A DNA stretch of 64,000 nt from Thalassobaculum sp965228445 (GTDB lineage: Bacteria > Pseudomonadota > Alphaproteobacteria > Thalassobaculales > Thalassobaculaceae), in assembly GCA_965228445.1 (NCBI GenBank), contig OZ245813.1, positions 4,278,001 through 4,342,000 on the forward strand, read 5' to 3'. The stretch's first letter is position 1. Every line of letters starts with the position of its first letter. The notes under the pieces were generated by a model. The model ran no database searches. It was not told where the DNA came from and was given only the letters and a program-made list of their open reading frames with translations. The translations under genes were made by a program, and so were the position numbers. This document shows positions 51,930-59,633 of the stretch, piece after piece.

Positions 51930-52148
51930 CTATTCCTCGCCTCGTTCGAGGCGGGCGACCAGGGCGTCGAGTTCCGCCTCGTCGGGCGTCTCCTCGCTCG
52001 GGATGCGATAGGTCTCGCCGAGCCAGCGGCCGAGATCGACCTGCTTGCAGCGCGGCGAGCAGAACGGCCGTACCGTCGCCTCGCTCGGCTTGCCGCAGAT
52101 CGGGCATTTCGATTTCCGTGCCTTGCCAATCGGGTGGATCTCGCCCAT
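51930..52148 (-). CDS. yacG: DNA gyrase inhibitor YacG (zinc-binding)
   Basis: 72 residues with four zinc ligands Cys15, Cys18, Cys30 and Cys34 (CPICG ... CSPRC) and the VDLGRWLGETYRIP stretch, all standard for YacG. In E. coli YacG binds GyrB and blocks gyrase. It is the last gene of the infA-maf-RNase-yacG row, 12 bp after the RNase gene. Confidence 0.93.
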   Translation of the reverse strand: MGEIHPIGKARKSKCPICGKPSEATVRPFCSPRCKQVDLGRWLGETYRIPSEETPDEAELDALVARLERGEE

Positions 52149-52160
52149 CAGCCCTCGCTG

Positions 52161-53429
52161 CTATCCGTCGCCGTCGATCACACAGTCCTCCGGTCCGAGC
52201 CCCGGATCCGGCGTCACGGTCAGCGCCCCGAGGCGCTGACGTTCGGCCGCCACGATAAGCGCACCGGGACCCGCGAGCCAACCGACCACATCGGAAGGCA
52301 CGCGCAGACGCGGCCGCGCGATGCCGCCGACCTCCCGACGCAGCCGGTCCAGCGCCCGCCAGGCGCGGGTCCGCGCCGAAAGCCGTCGCTCGCCGAGCGG
52401 CGCCAGCAGTTCCTGCGACAGGGGGCGACGCGGCGACTCGCGCAGGCATTCCAGCATGCCGCCGGGCGTCCAGCCGAGGATCTGCCAGACCGCCGGGTCC
52501 GGGGCGACGGCCTCAGCCAGGGCCGCCGCCACCCGCTCGCGGTCGGCGCGTCCCCGCATGCGCGGCGGATCGATCAACAGGGTGCCGCGCAGTCCCCTCA
52601 GCCGGGCGATCGCCGCCGCACCGCACACCGCCTGACAATTGGCCTGCACCAGCGCGTCGCCGCGCGGCGAGCGGGCGAGGTTCACGTCGATCAGGCTCGC
52701 CGTCTCGCCCTCCTCGACGATCAGGGAGAGTCCGTCTGCCAGGCTGACCTCGCGGGCGACCGCCCGGTCCATCGCCTCCTCGCCGCCGGCGTCGCGGAAG
52801 GCGCTCCCGTCGCGGTCGACGATGAGCTCCGCGCCCGGCATATGGGCGACGGCCCGGTCGGCCAGGCTTGGCGGGGGCAGCAGCCAGCAGGGTGGGCTTT
52901 CCCGGTCTTTCCGGTCGTTGATCGCGTGCCAGAGCGCGACCAGACGGGACGCCTCGCCGGCCAGGTCGTCGCCGTCGGGCTCCTCGCCGGTGCTGCGGAC
53001 CATCGCGCCGATGCCGTCCGGGAGCATCGGCTGGAGGGCCGCGCGCAGGGCCGCACGCCGACTTTTGCCCTTGATGCTCGAGGCGATGCCGAGTTCCGGC
53101 TGGAACGGCGTGAGGATCACACCGTCTCCGGCCAGTTCGATCCGCCGCCGCAGCACCGCCCGTTTGCCGGCCGACCCGTCGGCGGTCACCTGGACGATCA
53201 GTTTCTCGCCGTCATTCGCCCTACCGTCGCGCAGGTAGCCGGAACCGGTCGGCAGGTCGGCGACCGAGGCACCGCCGGCCGAGCGGGCGGTGACCAGGGC
53301 AATGCCGCCGACCAGACTGGGGCTGTCGTCGCCCTCGACCCAGAGCTCGACGGGCTCGCCGTCCCGCAGGAAGAGCACCCGGGCGACGCCGGGTGCGGCA
53401 TGGAGGATGAGCCGGTTGCCGGCGCTCAC
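52161..53429 (-). CDS. Ribonuclease E/G family protein (short form)
   Basis: 422 residues, shorter than RNase G (about 490). The N-terminal S1-like part is reduced. The metal-binding aspartates are plausibly in SLIDVNLARSP and TLLIDPPRM, where RNase E has DVNSGR and ILIDFIDM. The zinc-link CPxCxG motif that joins RNase E dimers is absent. It overlaps maf by four bases and precedes yacG. Housekeeping RNA processing is likely, but the lost elements leave activity to be shown. Confidence 0.85.
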   Translation of the reverse strand: MSAGNRLILHAAPGVARVLFLRDGEPVELWVEGDDSPSLVGGIALVTARSAGGASVADLPTGSGYLRDGRANDGEKLIVQVTADGSAGKRAVLRRRIELAGDGVILTPFQPELGIASSIKGKSRRAALRAALQPMLPDGIGAMVRSTGEEPDGDDLAGEASRLVALWHAINDRKDRESPPCWLLPPPSLADRAVAHMPGAELIVDRDGSAFRDAGGEEAMDRAVAREVSLADGLSLIVEEGETASLIDVNLARSPRGDALVQANCQAVCGAAAIARLRGLRGTLLIDPPRMRGRADRERVAAALAEAVAPDPAVWQILGWTPGGMLECLRESPRRPLSQELLAPLGERRLSARTRAWRALDRLRREVGGIARPRLRVPSDVVGWLAGPGALIVAAERQRLGALTVTPDPGLGPEDCVIDGDG

Positions 53430-54073
53430 TCCGCCGTCCCGTCCGCGGCGCGGAGGCGCGAAGCGTCGGCATGGGTGAAGCCGAGGCCACTCAGCAGGGC
53501 ATAGGTCTCCGACAGGGCGAGGCCGACCACGTTGGAATAGGAGCCGTTGAGGAAGTCCACATAGGCGGCGGCCAGTCCCTGGACCGCGTAGCCGCCGGCC
53601 TTGCCCGACCAGTCGCCGGAGGCCAGATACGCCGCGACCTCGGCGTCGGACAGCCGCTTGAAGCCGACGCGGGTTTCCACCACACGCGCGTGCGTTTGGC
53701 CGTCCGGATCGATCACGCAGATGCCGCCGAGCACCCGGTGGCGCCGGCCGGACAGCAGGGACAGGCAGCGCCGGGCCTCTGCCGCGCTCTCCGCCTTGGG
53801 CAGGATGCGGCGGCCGCAGGCGACCACCGTATCGGCGGCCAGCACGAAACAGCCCGGATGACGCGGGGCGACGGCCTCGGCCTTGGCCCGGGCCATGCGG
53901 GCGGCATAGGGGCGGGGCTTCTCGGCGGGAAGGGGGGTCTCGTCCGCCTCGGCCGGATCCACCCGATCGGGCACAAGTCCGATTTGCGCCAGCAGCGCGC
54001 TGCGGCGGGGGGAGGCGGATGCGAGGATGAACGGGGCGCCCTGTGGCGGGCGCAGTACGATCGGGGCGGTCAT
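53426..54073 (-). CDS. maf: Maf family nucleotide pyrophosphatase
   Basis: 215 residues with the Maf P-loop-like motif ILASASPRRSALL at about 16-28, VLAADTVV with the catalytic Asp, and GKAGGYAVQGLAAAYVDFLNGSYSNVVGL. Maf proteins hydrolyse dTTP/UTP or modified nucleotides. It sits 22 bp after infA and overlaps the RNase gene by four bases. Confidence 0.92.
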   Translation of the reverse strand: MTAPIVLRPPQGAPFILASASPRRSALLAQIGLVPDRVDPAEADETPLPAEKPRPYAARMARAKAEAVAPRHPGCFVLAADTVVACGRRILPKAESAAEARRCLSLLSGRRHRVLGGICVIDPDGQTHARVVETRVGFKRLSDAEVAAYLASGDWSGKAGGYAVQGLAAAYVDFLNGSYSNVVGLALSETYALLSGLGFTHADASRLRAADGTAE

Positions 54074-54095
54074 CGGTCGGACCAGCCCTGGCCGG

Positions 54096-54314
54096 TTACT
54101 TGAACCGGAAAGTGATCCGACCCTTGCTCAGGTCGTACGGGGTCATCTCGACATTGACCCGGTCGCCGGCCAGCACGCGAATACGGTTCTTGCGCATCTT
54201 GCCGCTGGTATGGGCGAGAACTTCGTGGTCGTTATCCAGCTTCACGCGGAACATCGCGTTCGGCAGCAGTTCGGCAACAGTGCCGGAAAACTCGATCATG
54301 TCTTCTTTTGCCAT
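54096..54314 (-). CDS. infA: Translation initiation factor IF-1
   Basis: 72 residues, the standard length, with the S1/OB fold IEFSGTVAELLPNAMFRVKLDNDHEVLAHTSGKMRKNRIRV read in order. The ATG follows AAGGAGCGATA; the longer frame from 54368 is not used. It is essential for initiation complexes on the 30S subunit and begins the infA-maf-RNase-yacG row. Confidence 0.97.
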   Translation of the reverse strand: MAKEDMIEFSGTVAELLPNAMFRVKLDNDHEVLAHTSGKMRKNRIRVLAGDRVNVEMTPYDLSKGRITFRFK

Positions 54315-54441
54315 TATCGCTCCTTGTCGCGGTTTTGAGCGTGCCTTAAGTGCGGGTGCCGGGGTCAAAGGTCAAGTTGTTTTCCCGAACGGCACCCGCC
54401 ACCCTGGCGCATCGGACAGTCTACACCGAAGCGGGGGGCGG

Positions 54442-54789
54442 ATGCCTGAACGACTTCGCCTGAGCCGCCGTTCGGGATGGCGCCTGCCGGCGCGGTCCCG
54501 GAGCGTTGCGCGCCCGCATGTCTTCGGAAACCCCTTCACGCCCCAGTGGTTCCGCGACCAGGGCGGAACCGGGGACTGGCGCCCGCCGGTGGTCGCCGCG
54601 TTCCGGGACTGGCTCGCCGGAACCGACCACCGGGATTTTGCCCAGGATCGCCGGGCGGAGATCCTCGCGCGTCTGCACGAACTGCGCGGCCTGCACCTGG
54701 CGTGCTGGTGCCCGCTGGACGGTCCGTGCCACGCGGATGTGCTGATCGAAGTTGCCAACCGGCCCCATAACCTCCCGTCGATCCCATAG
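54442..54789 (+). CDS. DUF4326 protein
   Basis: 115 residues. The N-terminus RLRLSRRSGWRLPARSRSVARP followed by HVFGNPF, and the C-terminal LRGLHLACWCPLDGPCHADVLIE, match DUF4326, a small family often found in phages and mobile regions, with a conserved Trp-Cys-x-x-x...Cys-His motif. Function is unknown. The ATG follows GGGGGGCGG. It is a plus-strand gene inserted between infA and the phosphatase gene of the conserved block. Confidence 0.8.
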   Translation: MPERLRLSRRSGWRLPARSRSVARPHVFGNPFTPQWFRDQGGTGDWRPPVVAAFRDWLAGTDHRDFAQDRRAEILARLHELRGLHLACWCPLDGPCHADVLIEVANRPHNLPSIP

Positions 54790-54793
54790 CCGC

Positions 54794-54868
54794 CCGTCGT
54801 CCTGACGCACGTCAGGACCAAGCCGCCGGCGTCGGAGCATTGATCCTGAAACGAGTTCAGGATGACGG
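54794..54868. repeat. Second-type intergenic dyad repeat
   Basis: A 75 bp element with two hairpins, GTCCTGAC-gcac-GTCAGGAC and ATCCTGAA-acgag-TTCAGGAT, whose outer ends are inverted (CCGTCGTCCTGA against TCAGGATGACGG). It resembles REP sequences common in alphaproteobacterial genomes and is unrelated in sequence to the CGTCTTCCCGG family. It lies between the DUF4326 and Rrf2 genes. Confidence 0.7.
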
Positions 54869-54927
54869 ACGGGCTTGTGCAGCCCAGATACGCGCAGCGC
54901 GCCTTGATAGAATACGATCATATAACT

Positions 54928-54940
54928 ATGTAAGTTACAT
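54928..54940. promoter_or_regulatory. Palindrome overlapping the Rrf2 start codon
   Basis: A perfect inverted repeat ATGTAA-G-TTACAT runs into the ATG of the Rrf2 gene, in an AT-rich stretch (54904-54940). It is well placed for autorepression by that regulator. There is no clear ribosome site, so the message may be leaderless or start very near. Confidence 0.5.
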
Positions 54941-55385
54941 GAAACTCGACAGCCGTTTGTCCGGCATTCTCCATCTGCTTCTCCATATGGCCGACAGCGA
55001 GACACCGCTGACATCGGAGGCGCTGGCCGCGATCATGCGTACCAATCCTGTCGTGGTGCGTCGCACGCTCGCGGGCCTGCGGCGCCATAATCTGGTGCGC
55101 TCGGAGAAAGGGCATGGCGGCGGGTGGACACTGGTCGCGGATCTCGACCGCGTCAGCCTGCGCGATGTCTACGCCGCGCTTGGCGAGCCGGCCCTGTTCG
55201 CCATCGGCAACCGGAGCCAATCCCCTGCCTGCCTCGTCGAACAGGCGGTGAATGCCGCGTTGGACGACCCGCTTCGGCAGGCGGAAGAGCGGCTTCTGGC
55301 CGCCTTCGGCAGCGTGACCCTTGCCGCCATCCGGGCCGATTTCCTGGATCGGCTCGCCTGCCGCACGAACGCCCCCAACCCATGA
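54939..55385 (+). CDS. Rrf2 family transcriptional regulator
   Basis: 148 residues with the Rrf2 winged helix: SGILHLLLHMADSETPLTSEALAAIMRTNPVVVRRTLAGLRRHNLVRSEKGHGGGW read in order, then a dimerisation helix. Only one Cys (in SPACLVEQ) is present, so it cannot hold the three-Cys iron-sulfur cluster of IscR or NsrR and is closer to the YwnA/CymR-like branch. The methyltransferase gene follows after 7 bp and is the likely target together with itself. Confidence 0.87.
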   Translation: MKLDSRLSGILHLLLHMADSETPLTSEALAAIMRTNPVVVRRTLAGLRRHNLVRSEKGHGGGWTLVADLDRVSLRDVYAALGEPALFAIGNRSQSPACLVEQAVNAALDDPLRQAEERLLAAFGSVTLAAIRADFLDRLACRTNAPNP

Positions 55386-55392
55386 GCGACCG

Positions 55393-56118
55393 ATGAACCC
55401 CCAGAAAGCGCAGAATTCGCAGCACTCGGACAGCACCAACGAGTTCCTGAAGCATTTCGCCGATCCGGAAGCGACGAAACTCTATGCCGAGGGCGTTCGG
55501 CGTTTCGTGCCTGGTGTCGACGCTTTGCACCGCATGACCGCGGTCCTGCTTGCCGAGAGCGCGCCGCCGGAGGCTCATGTCCTGGTTCTCGGCGCCGGGG
55601 GCGGGCTGGAGCTCAAGGCTCTGGCGGAAGCACAGGCAGGCTGGAGGTTTACCGGCGTCGATCCGGCACCGGAGATGCTGAGGCAGGCGGAGCGCGTCCT
55701 CGGCGACGTCGCCAGCCGTGTCACCCTGGTTGAAGGGTATATCGACGACGCCCCCGACGGTCCCTTTGATGCGGCCGCCTGCCTTCTCACTCTCCATTTC
55801 CTGCCGCCGCCGGCACGTCAGCAGACTGTTCGAGCGATCCACCGTCGTCTGCGACCCGGGGCACCGTTTGTAGCGGCCCATGGGAGTTTCTCCCAGGAAG
55901 CCGGAGCCCGGCCGCACTGGCTCGACCGCTATGCCGATTATGCGATCGCTTCGGGGGCCGATCCGGAGCAGGCACGGGGGGCGCGCGATGCGATCGAGGC
56001 CAGCGGGATCATGCTGACCCCTGAAGCCGACGAGGCCGTGCTGAAGGCTGGCGGGTTTGCCGACATGCAGCAGTTCTACATGGCGTTCACCTGGCGCGGA
56101 TGGATCGGCCACGCCTGA
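55393..56118 (+). CDS. Class I SAM-dependent methyltransferase
   Basis: 241 residues with SAM motifs VLVLGAGGGLELKALAEA (about 63-80), FTGVDPAPEMLRQA and the FDAAACLLTLHFLP segment. It is a small-molecule type methyltransferase (Methyltransf_25/UbiE-like). It is co-transcribed with the Rrf2 gene, which suggests induction by the toxic or signalling compound it modifies. Confidence 0.85.
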   Translation: MNPQKAQNSQHSDSTNEFLKHFADPEATKLYAEGVRRFVPGVDALHRMTAVLLAESAPPEAHVLVLGAGGGLELKALAEAQAGWRFTGVDPAPEMLRQAERVLGDVASRVTLVEGYIDDAPDGPFDAAACLLTLHFLPPPARQQTVRAIHRRLRPGAPFVAAHGSFSQEAGARPHWLDRYADYAIASGADPEQARGARDAIEASGIMLTPEADEAVLKAGGFADMQQFYMAFTWRGWIGHA

Positions 56119-56124
56119 CGGGGG

Positions 56125-56580
56125 TCAGTCCAGATACGCGAACCGGGCCTGGATGCGCTGCATCAGGCTGTCGCGCACCGCGCGGTAGGCGTCGAGCCGC
56201 GTCTCGCGGTTGCCCTCGATCACCGTGGCGTCCAGGGTCGGCCAGTATTCGATGTCGCAGGCCATGGTGCGGGTCAGTTCGATGGCCCGGTGCTGGGCTT
56301 CCGGCGACAGCGAGATGATGACGTCGAAGAACCCGTCCTCCAGCATGTCGAAGCTCTTCGGCCGGTGCCGGCCCATGTCGATGCCGATCTCGTTCATCAC
56401 CTCGATCACGAACGGGTCCAGGTCACCCCGGCCGACCCCGCAGGAATCGACATAGACCCGCGTTCCGGCCATCGCCTTCAGGATGCCCTCCGCCATCGGC
56501 GAGCGCACTGCATTCATGCTGCAGGCGAAGAGCACCGCGCTGGGCTGCTGGATGGAGGCGAAGGGATCCGTCAGGGCCAC
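56125..56580 (-). CDS. Low-molecular-weight phosphatase / arsenate reductase-like protein
   Basis: 151 residues with the phosphatase loop Cys20-(x5)-Arg26 (CSMNAVRS) at the end of the first strand. The family covers tyrosine phosphatases and ArsC-type reductases. A C-terminal extension rich in Arg (ETRLDAYRAVRDSLMQR) replaces the usual DPY acid loop. It stands 4 bp downstream of the UPF0262 gene, as in many Alphaproteobacteria, where its function is not settled. Confidence 0.87.
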   Translation of the reverse strand: MALTDPFASIQQPSAVLFACSMNAVRSPMAEGILKAMAGTRVYVDSCGVGRGDLDPFVIEVMNEIGIDMGRHRPKSFDMLEDGFFDVIISLSPEAQHRAIELTRTMACDIEYWPTLDATVIEGNRETRLDAYRAVRDSLMQRIQARFAYLD

Positions 56581-56584
56581 CGGC

Positions 56585-57097
56585 TCATCCCCGGATATGC
56601 AGGACGCAGAGCAGCGTGAACAGCCGCCGGGCGGTGGGGTGGTCGAGCGCGATGCGGCCGTCGAGCCGATCGCGCAGCATCTGCGAGCCCTCGTTGTGCA
56701 GCCCGCGTCGGCCCATGTCGATCGCCTCGATCTGCGACGGCGACAGCCGTTTGATCGCGTCGTAGTAGCTCTCGCAGATCTGGAAGTAGTCCTTCACCAC
56801 CCGGCGGAACGGGGCGAGGTGAAGCTGGACCTGGGTGAGGGGGGCGTCGGCCGTGTCGCGGATGTCGAAGACCAGCCGGTTCTCCTCCACCGACAGCCGC
56901 AGATGGTAGGGGCCGGCACCGGCCTCCTGCGGACGGAAGCGGTTGTCCTCCAGCAGGTCGTAGACGGCGATCGCGCGCTCCTGCTCGACCTCGGCGCTGC
57001 GGCGGATCACCGTGCGCTCGTCGAGGGAGATGTGCACGATCCGCGCGTCATCGCCGGTGGGATCCAGCGGCGCGCTGTCGGAGCCGTCTCCCGACAT
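56585..57097 (-). CDS. UPF0262 family protein
   Basis: 170 residues. The core IVHISLDERTVIRRSAEVEQERAIAVYDLLEDN and the end FRRVVKDYFQICESYYDAIKRLSPSQIEAIDMGRRGLHNEGS match UPF0262, a conserved alphaproteobacterial family of unknown function that regularly accompanies hisD. It begins 22 bp after hisD. Confidence 0.88.
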   Translation of the reverse strand: MSGDGSDSAPLDPTGDDARIVHISLDERTVIRRSAEVEQERAIAVYDLLEDNRFRPQEAGAGPYHLRLSVEENRLVFDIRDTADAPLTQVQLHLAPFRRVVKDYFQICESYYDAIKRLSPSQIEAIDMGRRGLHNEGSQMLRDRLDGRIALDHPTARRLFTLLCVLHIRG

Positions 57098-57119
57098 GCG
57101 CCCTCCTCAGCAGTTCAGT

Positions 57120-58415
57120 TCAGCGCCGGTTCAGTCGAACCGCGATCGAACGCGCATGTGCGTCCAGACCTTCCATCTCCGCCAGTCTAATCGCTGCCGG
57201 CCCCACCGCGCCAAGCCCCTCGGCATCGGCCGCCACGGTGGTGGTGCGCTTCATGAAGTCGAGGACGCCGAGGCCGGAGGAGAACCGTGCCGTGCGCGCC
57301 GTCGGCAGCACGTGGTTCGGTCCGGCGACATAATCGCCCACCGCCTCCGGGGTGAAGCGGCCGAGAAAGATCGCGCCGGCATGGCGGATCCGGTTGGACA
57401 GCGCCTCCGGGTCCTCCACCGCAAGTTCCAGATGCTCCGGCGCCAGCCGGTCGACCAGCGGCGGGACCTCGTCCATGGAATTGGTGACGATCACCGCCCC
57501 ATGCGACTTCCAGCTCTCCGCGGCGATCTCTGTGCGCGGCAGGGTGGCGAGGTGGTCGTCCACGGCGGCGGTCACCGCATCGGCGAAGCCGGCATCGTCG
57601 GTGATCAGGATCGCCTGGGCCGCGGTATCGTGCTCGGCCTGGCTCAGCAGATCGATGGCGATCCAGGACGGGTCGTTCTGCGCATCGGCGACCACCAGGA
57701 TCTCAGACGGGCCGGCGATGCTGTCGATGCCGACCTTGCCGAAGACATGGCGCTTGGCGGCGGCCACATAGGCGTTGCCGGGGCCGACGATCTTGTCGAC
57801 CTTGGCGATGCTCTGGGTGCCGTAGGCCAGCGCGGCGACGGCCTGGGCCCCGCCGATCCGCCAGATCTCAGTGATCCCGGCGACCCGGGCGGCGGCCAGC
57901 ACCAGATCGTTGACCACCCCGTCCGGCGTCGGCACCACCATCACCCGGCGCGACACCCCGGCGACCTTGGCCGGCAGGGCGTTCATCAGCACCGAGGAGG
58001 GGTAGGCGGCGGTCCCGCCGGGCACATAGAGCCCGACCGCGTCGATCGAGGTCCAGCGCATGCCGAGCCGCAGTCCGGCCGGGTCGTTGACCTCGAAGTC
58101 GGTGGGAAGCTGGCGGGCGTGGAAGCTCTCGATCCGCTCGGCGGCCAGTTCCAGGGCGGCGCGGGTCTCCGGGTCGATGCGGGCGACGGCGGCCTCGATC
58201 TCGGCCGGGCCGATCGCGAGGCCCGTCTCCGCCGGGTCGAACCGGTCGAAGCGGCGGGTGTAGCCGATCAGCGCGGAATCACCGCCCTCGATGACGGCGG
58301 CGATGATCGCGGCGACGACGTCGCCGACCTCGGCCTCGGTCTCGCGCTTGGAGTTGACCAGATCCTCGAACGCCTCGGCGAAGCCCGCCTGACCGGTCGC
58401 CAGCCTACGCGGCAC
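57120..58415 (-). CDS. hisD: Histidinol dehydrogenase
   Basis: 431 residues, normal length. The zinc and catalytic residues lie in LSQAEHDTAAQAILI (Gln, His), GPNHVLPT and EGLDAHARS (His near the C-terminus), and the NAD-binding RIGGAQAVAALAYGT segment is present. It carries out the last two steps of histidine synthesis. It overlaps hisG by 11 bp. Confidence 0.96.
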   Translation of the reverse strand: MPRRLATGQAGFAEAFEDLVNSKRETEAEVGDVVAAIIAAVIEGGDSALIGYTRRFDRFDPAETGLAIGPAEIEAAVARIDPETRAALELAAERIESFHARQLPTDFEVNDPAGLRLGMRWTSIDAVGLYVPGGTAAYPSSVLMNALPAKVAGVSRRVMVVPTPDGVVNDLVLAAARVAGITEIWRIGGAQAVAALAYGTQSIAKVDKIVGPGNAYVAAAKRHVFGKVGIDSIAGPSEILVVADAQNDPSWIAIDLLSQAEHDTAAQAILITDDAGFADAVTAAVDDHLATLPRTEIAAESWKSHGAVIVTNSMDEVPPLVDRLAPEHLELAVEDPEALSNRIRHAGAIFLGRFTPEAVGDYVAGPNHVLPTARTARFSSGLGVLDFMKRTTTVAADAEGLGAVGPAAIRLAEMEGLDAHARSIAVRLNRR

Positions 58416-59067
58416 GGGCCGCCTCCCGAAAGCGGGCGATCAGGTCGTTCACCGGGCCGGGCCGGGTCTTCAGCGCGGTGCGGTTCACCGCCAGACGGGC
58501 GCTGACATCGGCGATCCTGTCGATCTCCACCAGGCCGTTCGCCTTCAGGGTCGAGCCGGTCTGCACCAGGTCGACGATGCGGCGGCACAGGCCGAGGTTC
58601 GGGGCCAGCTCCAGCGCGCCGTTCAGCTTGATGCACTCCGCCTGAACCCCGCGCCGGGCAAAATAGCGGCGGGTGACGTTCGGGTACTTGGTGGCCACGC
58701 GCAGGTGCGACCAGCGCTGCGGATCCTCGTTGGCGGCGAGATCGGCCGGGGCGGCGACGGCCAGGTGGCAGTGACCGACATCCAGGTTCACCGGGGCGTA
58801 GATCTCCGGATGGTCGAACTCCATCAGCACGTCGGAGCCGGACACCGCGAGATGGGCCGCGCCGAAGGCCAGGAAGGTGGCGGTGTCGAAACTGCGGACC
58901 CGGATGATGTCGAGATTCGGGTCGGAGGTGGCGAACTGGAGCTGACGCGCATCCTCGTCGAAGAAGGCGTCCTCCGGCTCGACCCCGGCCCGCGCCATCA
59001 GTGGTGCGATCGCCTTCAGGATCCGGCCCTTGGGCAGGGCCAATACAAGCTTGTCGTTCGCGTTCAC
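58405..59067 (-). CDS. hisG: ATP phosphoribosyltransferase, short form
   Basis: 220 residues: the short HisG type, lacking the C-terminal regulatory domain. The motif ALPKGRILKAIAPLMARAG and the PRPP-binding region near IVDLVQTGSTLKANGL are present. The short form needs the HisZ partner for activity and feedback control; hisZ is not in the window. First step of histidine synthesis. Confidence 0.95.
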   Translation of the reverse strand: MNANDKLVLALPKGRILKAIAPLMARAGVEPEDAFFDEDARQLQFATSDPNLDIIRVRSFDTATFLAFGAAHLAVSGSDVLMEFDHPEIYAPVNLDVGHCHLAVAAPADLAANEDPQRWSHLRVATKYPNVTRRYFARRGVQAECIKLNGALELAPNLGLCRRIVDLVQTGSTLKANGLVEIDRIADVSARLAVNRTALKTRPGPVNDLIARFREAARAA

Positions 59068-59128
59068 GAGGTGTCGTCCCGTTTTAGACCTTTAGCGAAA
59101 ACCTTAACGCCACAGGCACTTGAGCGGC

Positions 59129-59632
59129 TCAGGTCGCCCCGTTCGCGTCGCCATCTTCGTCATGGAACGGACGGAAAACCGTGGGCCAGGGTGTGCCGAG
59201 GTCCTCCACGTGACAGGACAGGCTGTCCACGTCAAGCCGGATGGTCGCTTCGCCGGCGAAGACCAGATCCACGGTTCCGTCCGCATAGGCCAGCGACAGC
59301 AGGTTCAGCATCCGTCCCGGATCGCGCCGGTCGATGCCCCGGGTGCGGACCTTGCGCACCCCCTCGAAGCGGATGCCGGTATGGACCCGTTCGAAGGGTG
59401 TGTCCCGGCTTTCGGTCGGCGTGCCGTCGGGCGCGATCTCCCAGCGGAACCGGCCGGCCACCAGCGCGAACCGGTTCTCCGCCGCTTCGTAGGACATTTC
59501 GGAGACCGGGACGATGGCGTCCTGCAGGTAGGCGGCGACCACCGTCAGATCCTCGAGATCCTCCGCCCGCACGCGCAGCGGCCGATCCCGCCCCTTGTCC
59601 CCGAAGGGGGTGAGTGCGGGGGTACGGGCCAT
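59129..59632 (-). CDS. DUF2948 family protein
   Basis: 167 residues. LRVRAEDLEDLTVVAAYLQDAIVPVSEM, then NRFALVAGRFRWE and INLLS-type strands followed by IRLDVDSLSCHVEDLG match DUF2948, an alphaproteobacterial family of unknown function always near murA and hisG. The ATG follows GGAGGAATAAC, one base past the murA stop. Confidence 0.88.
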   Translation of the reverse strand: MARTPALTPFGDKGRDRPLRVRAEDLEDLTVVAAYLQDAIVPVSEMSYEAAENRFALVAGRFRWEIAPDGTPTESRDTPFERVHTGIRFEGVRKVRTRGIDRRDPGRMLNLLSLAYADGTVDLVFAGEATIRLDVDSLSCHVEDLGTPWPTVFRPFHDEDGDANGAT

Positions 59633-59633
59633 G

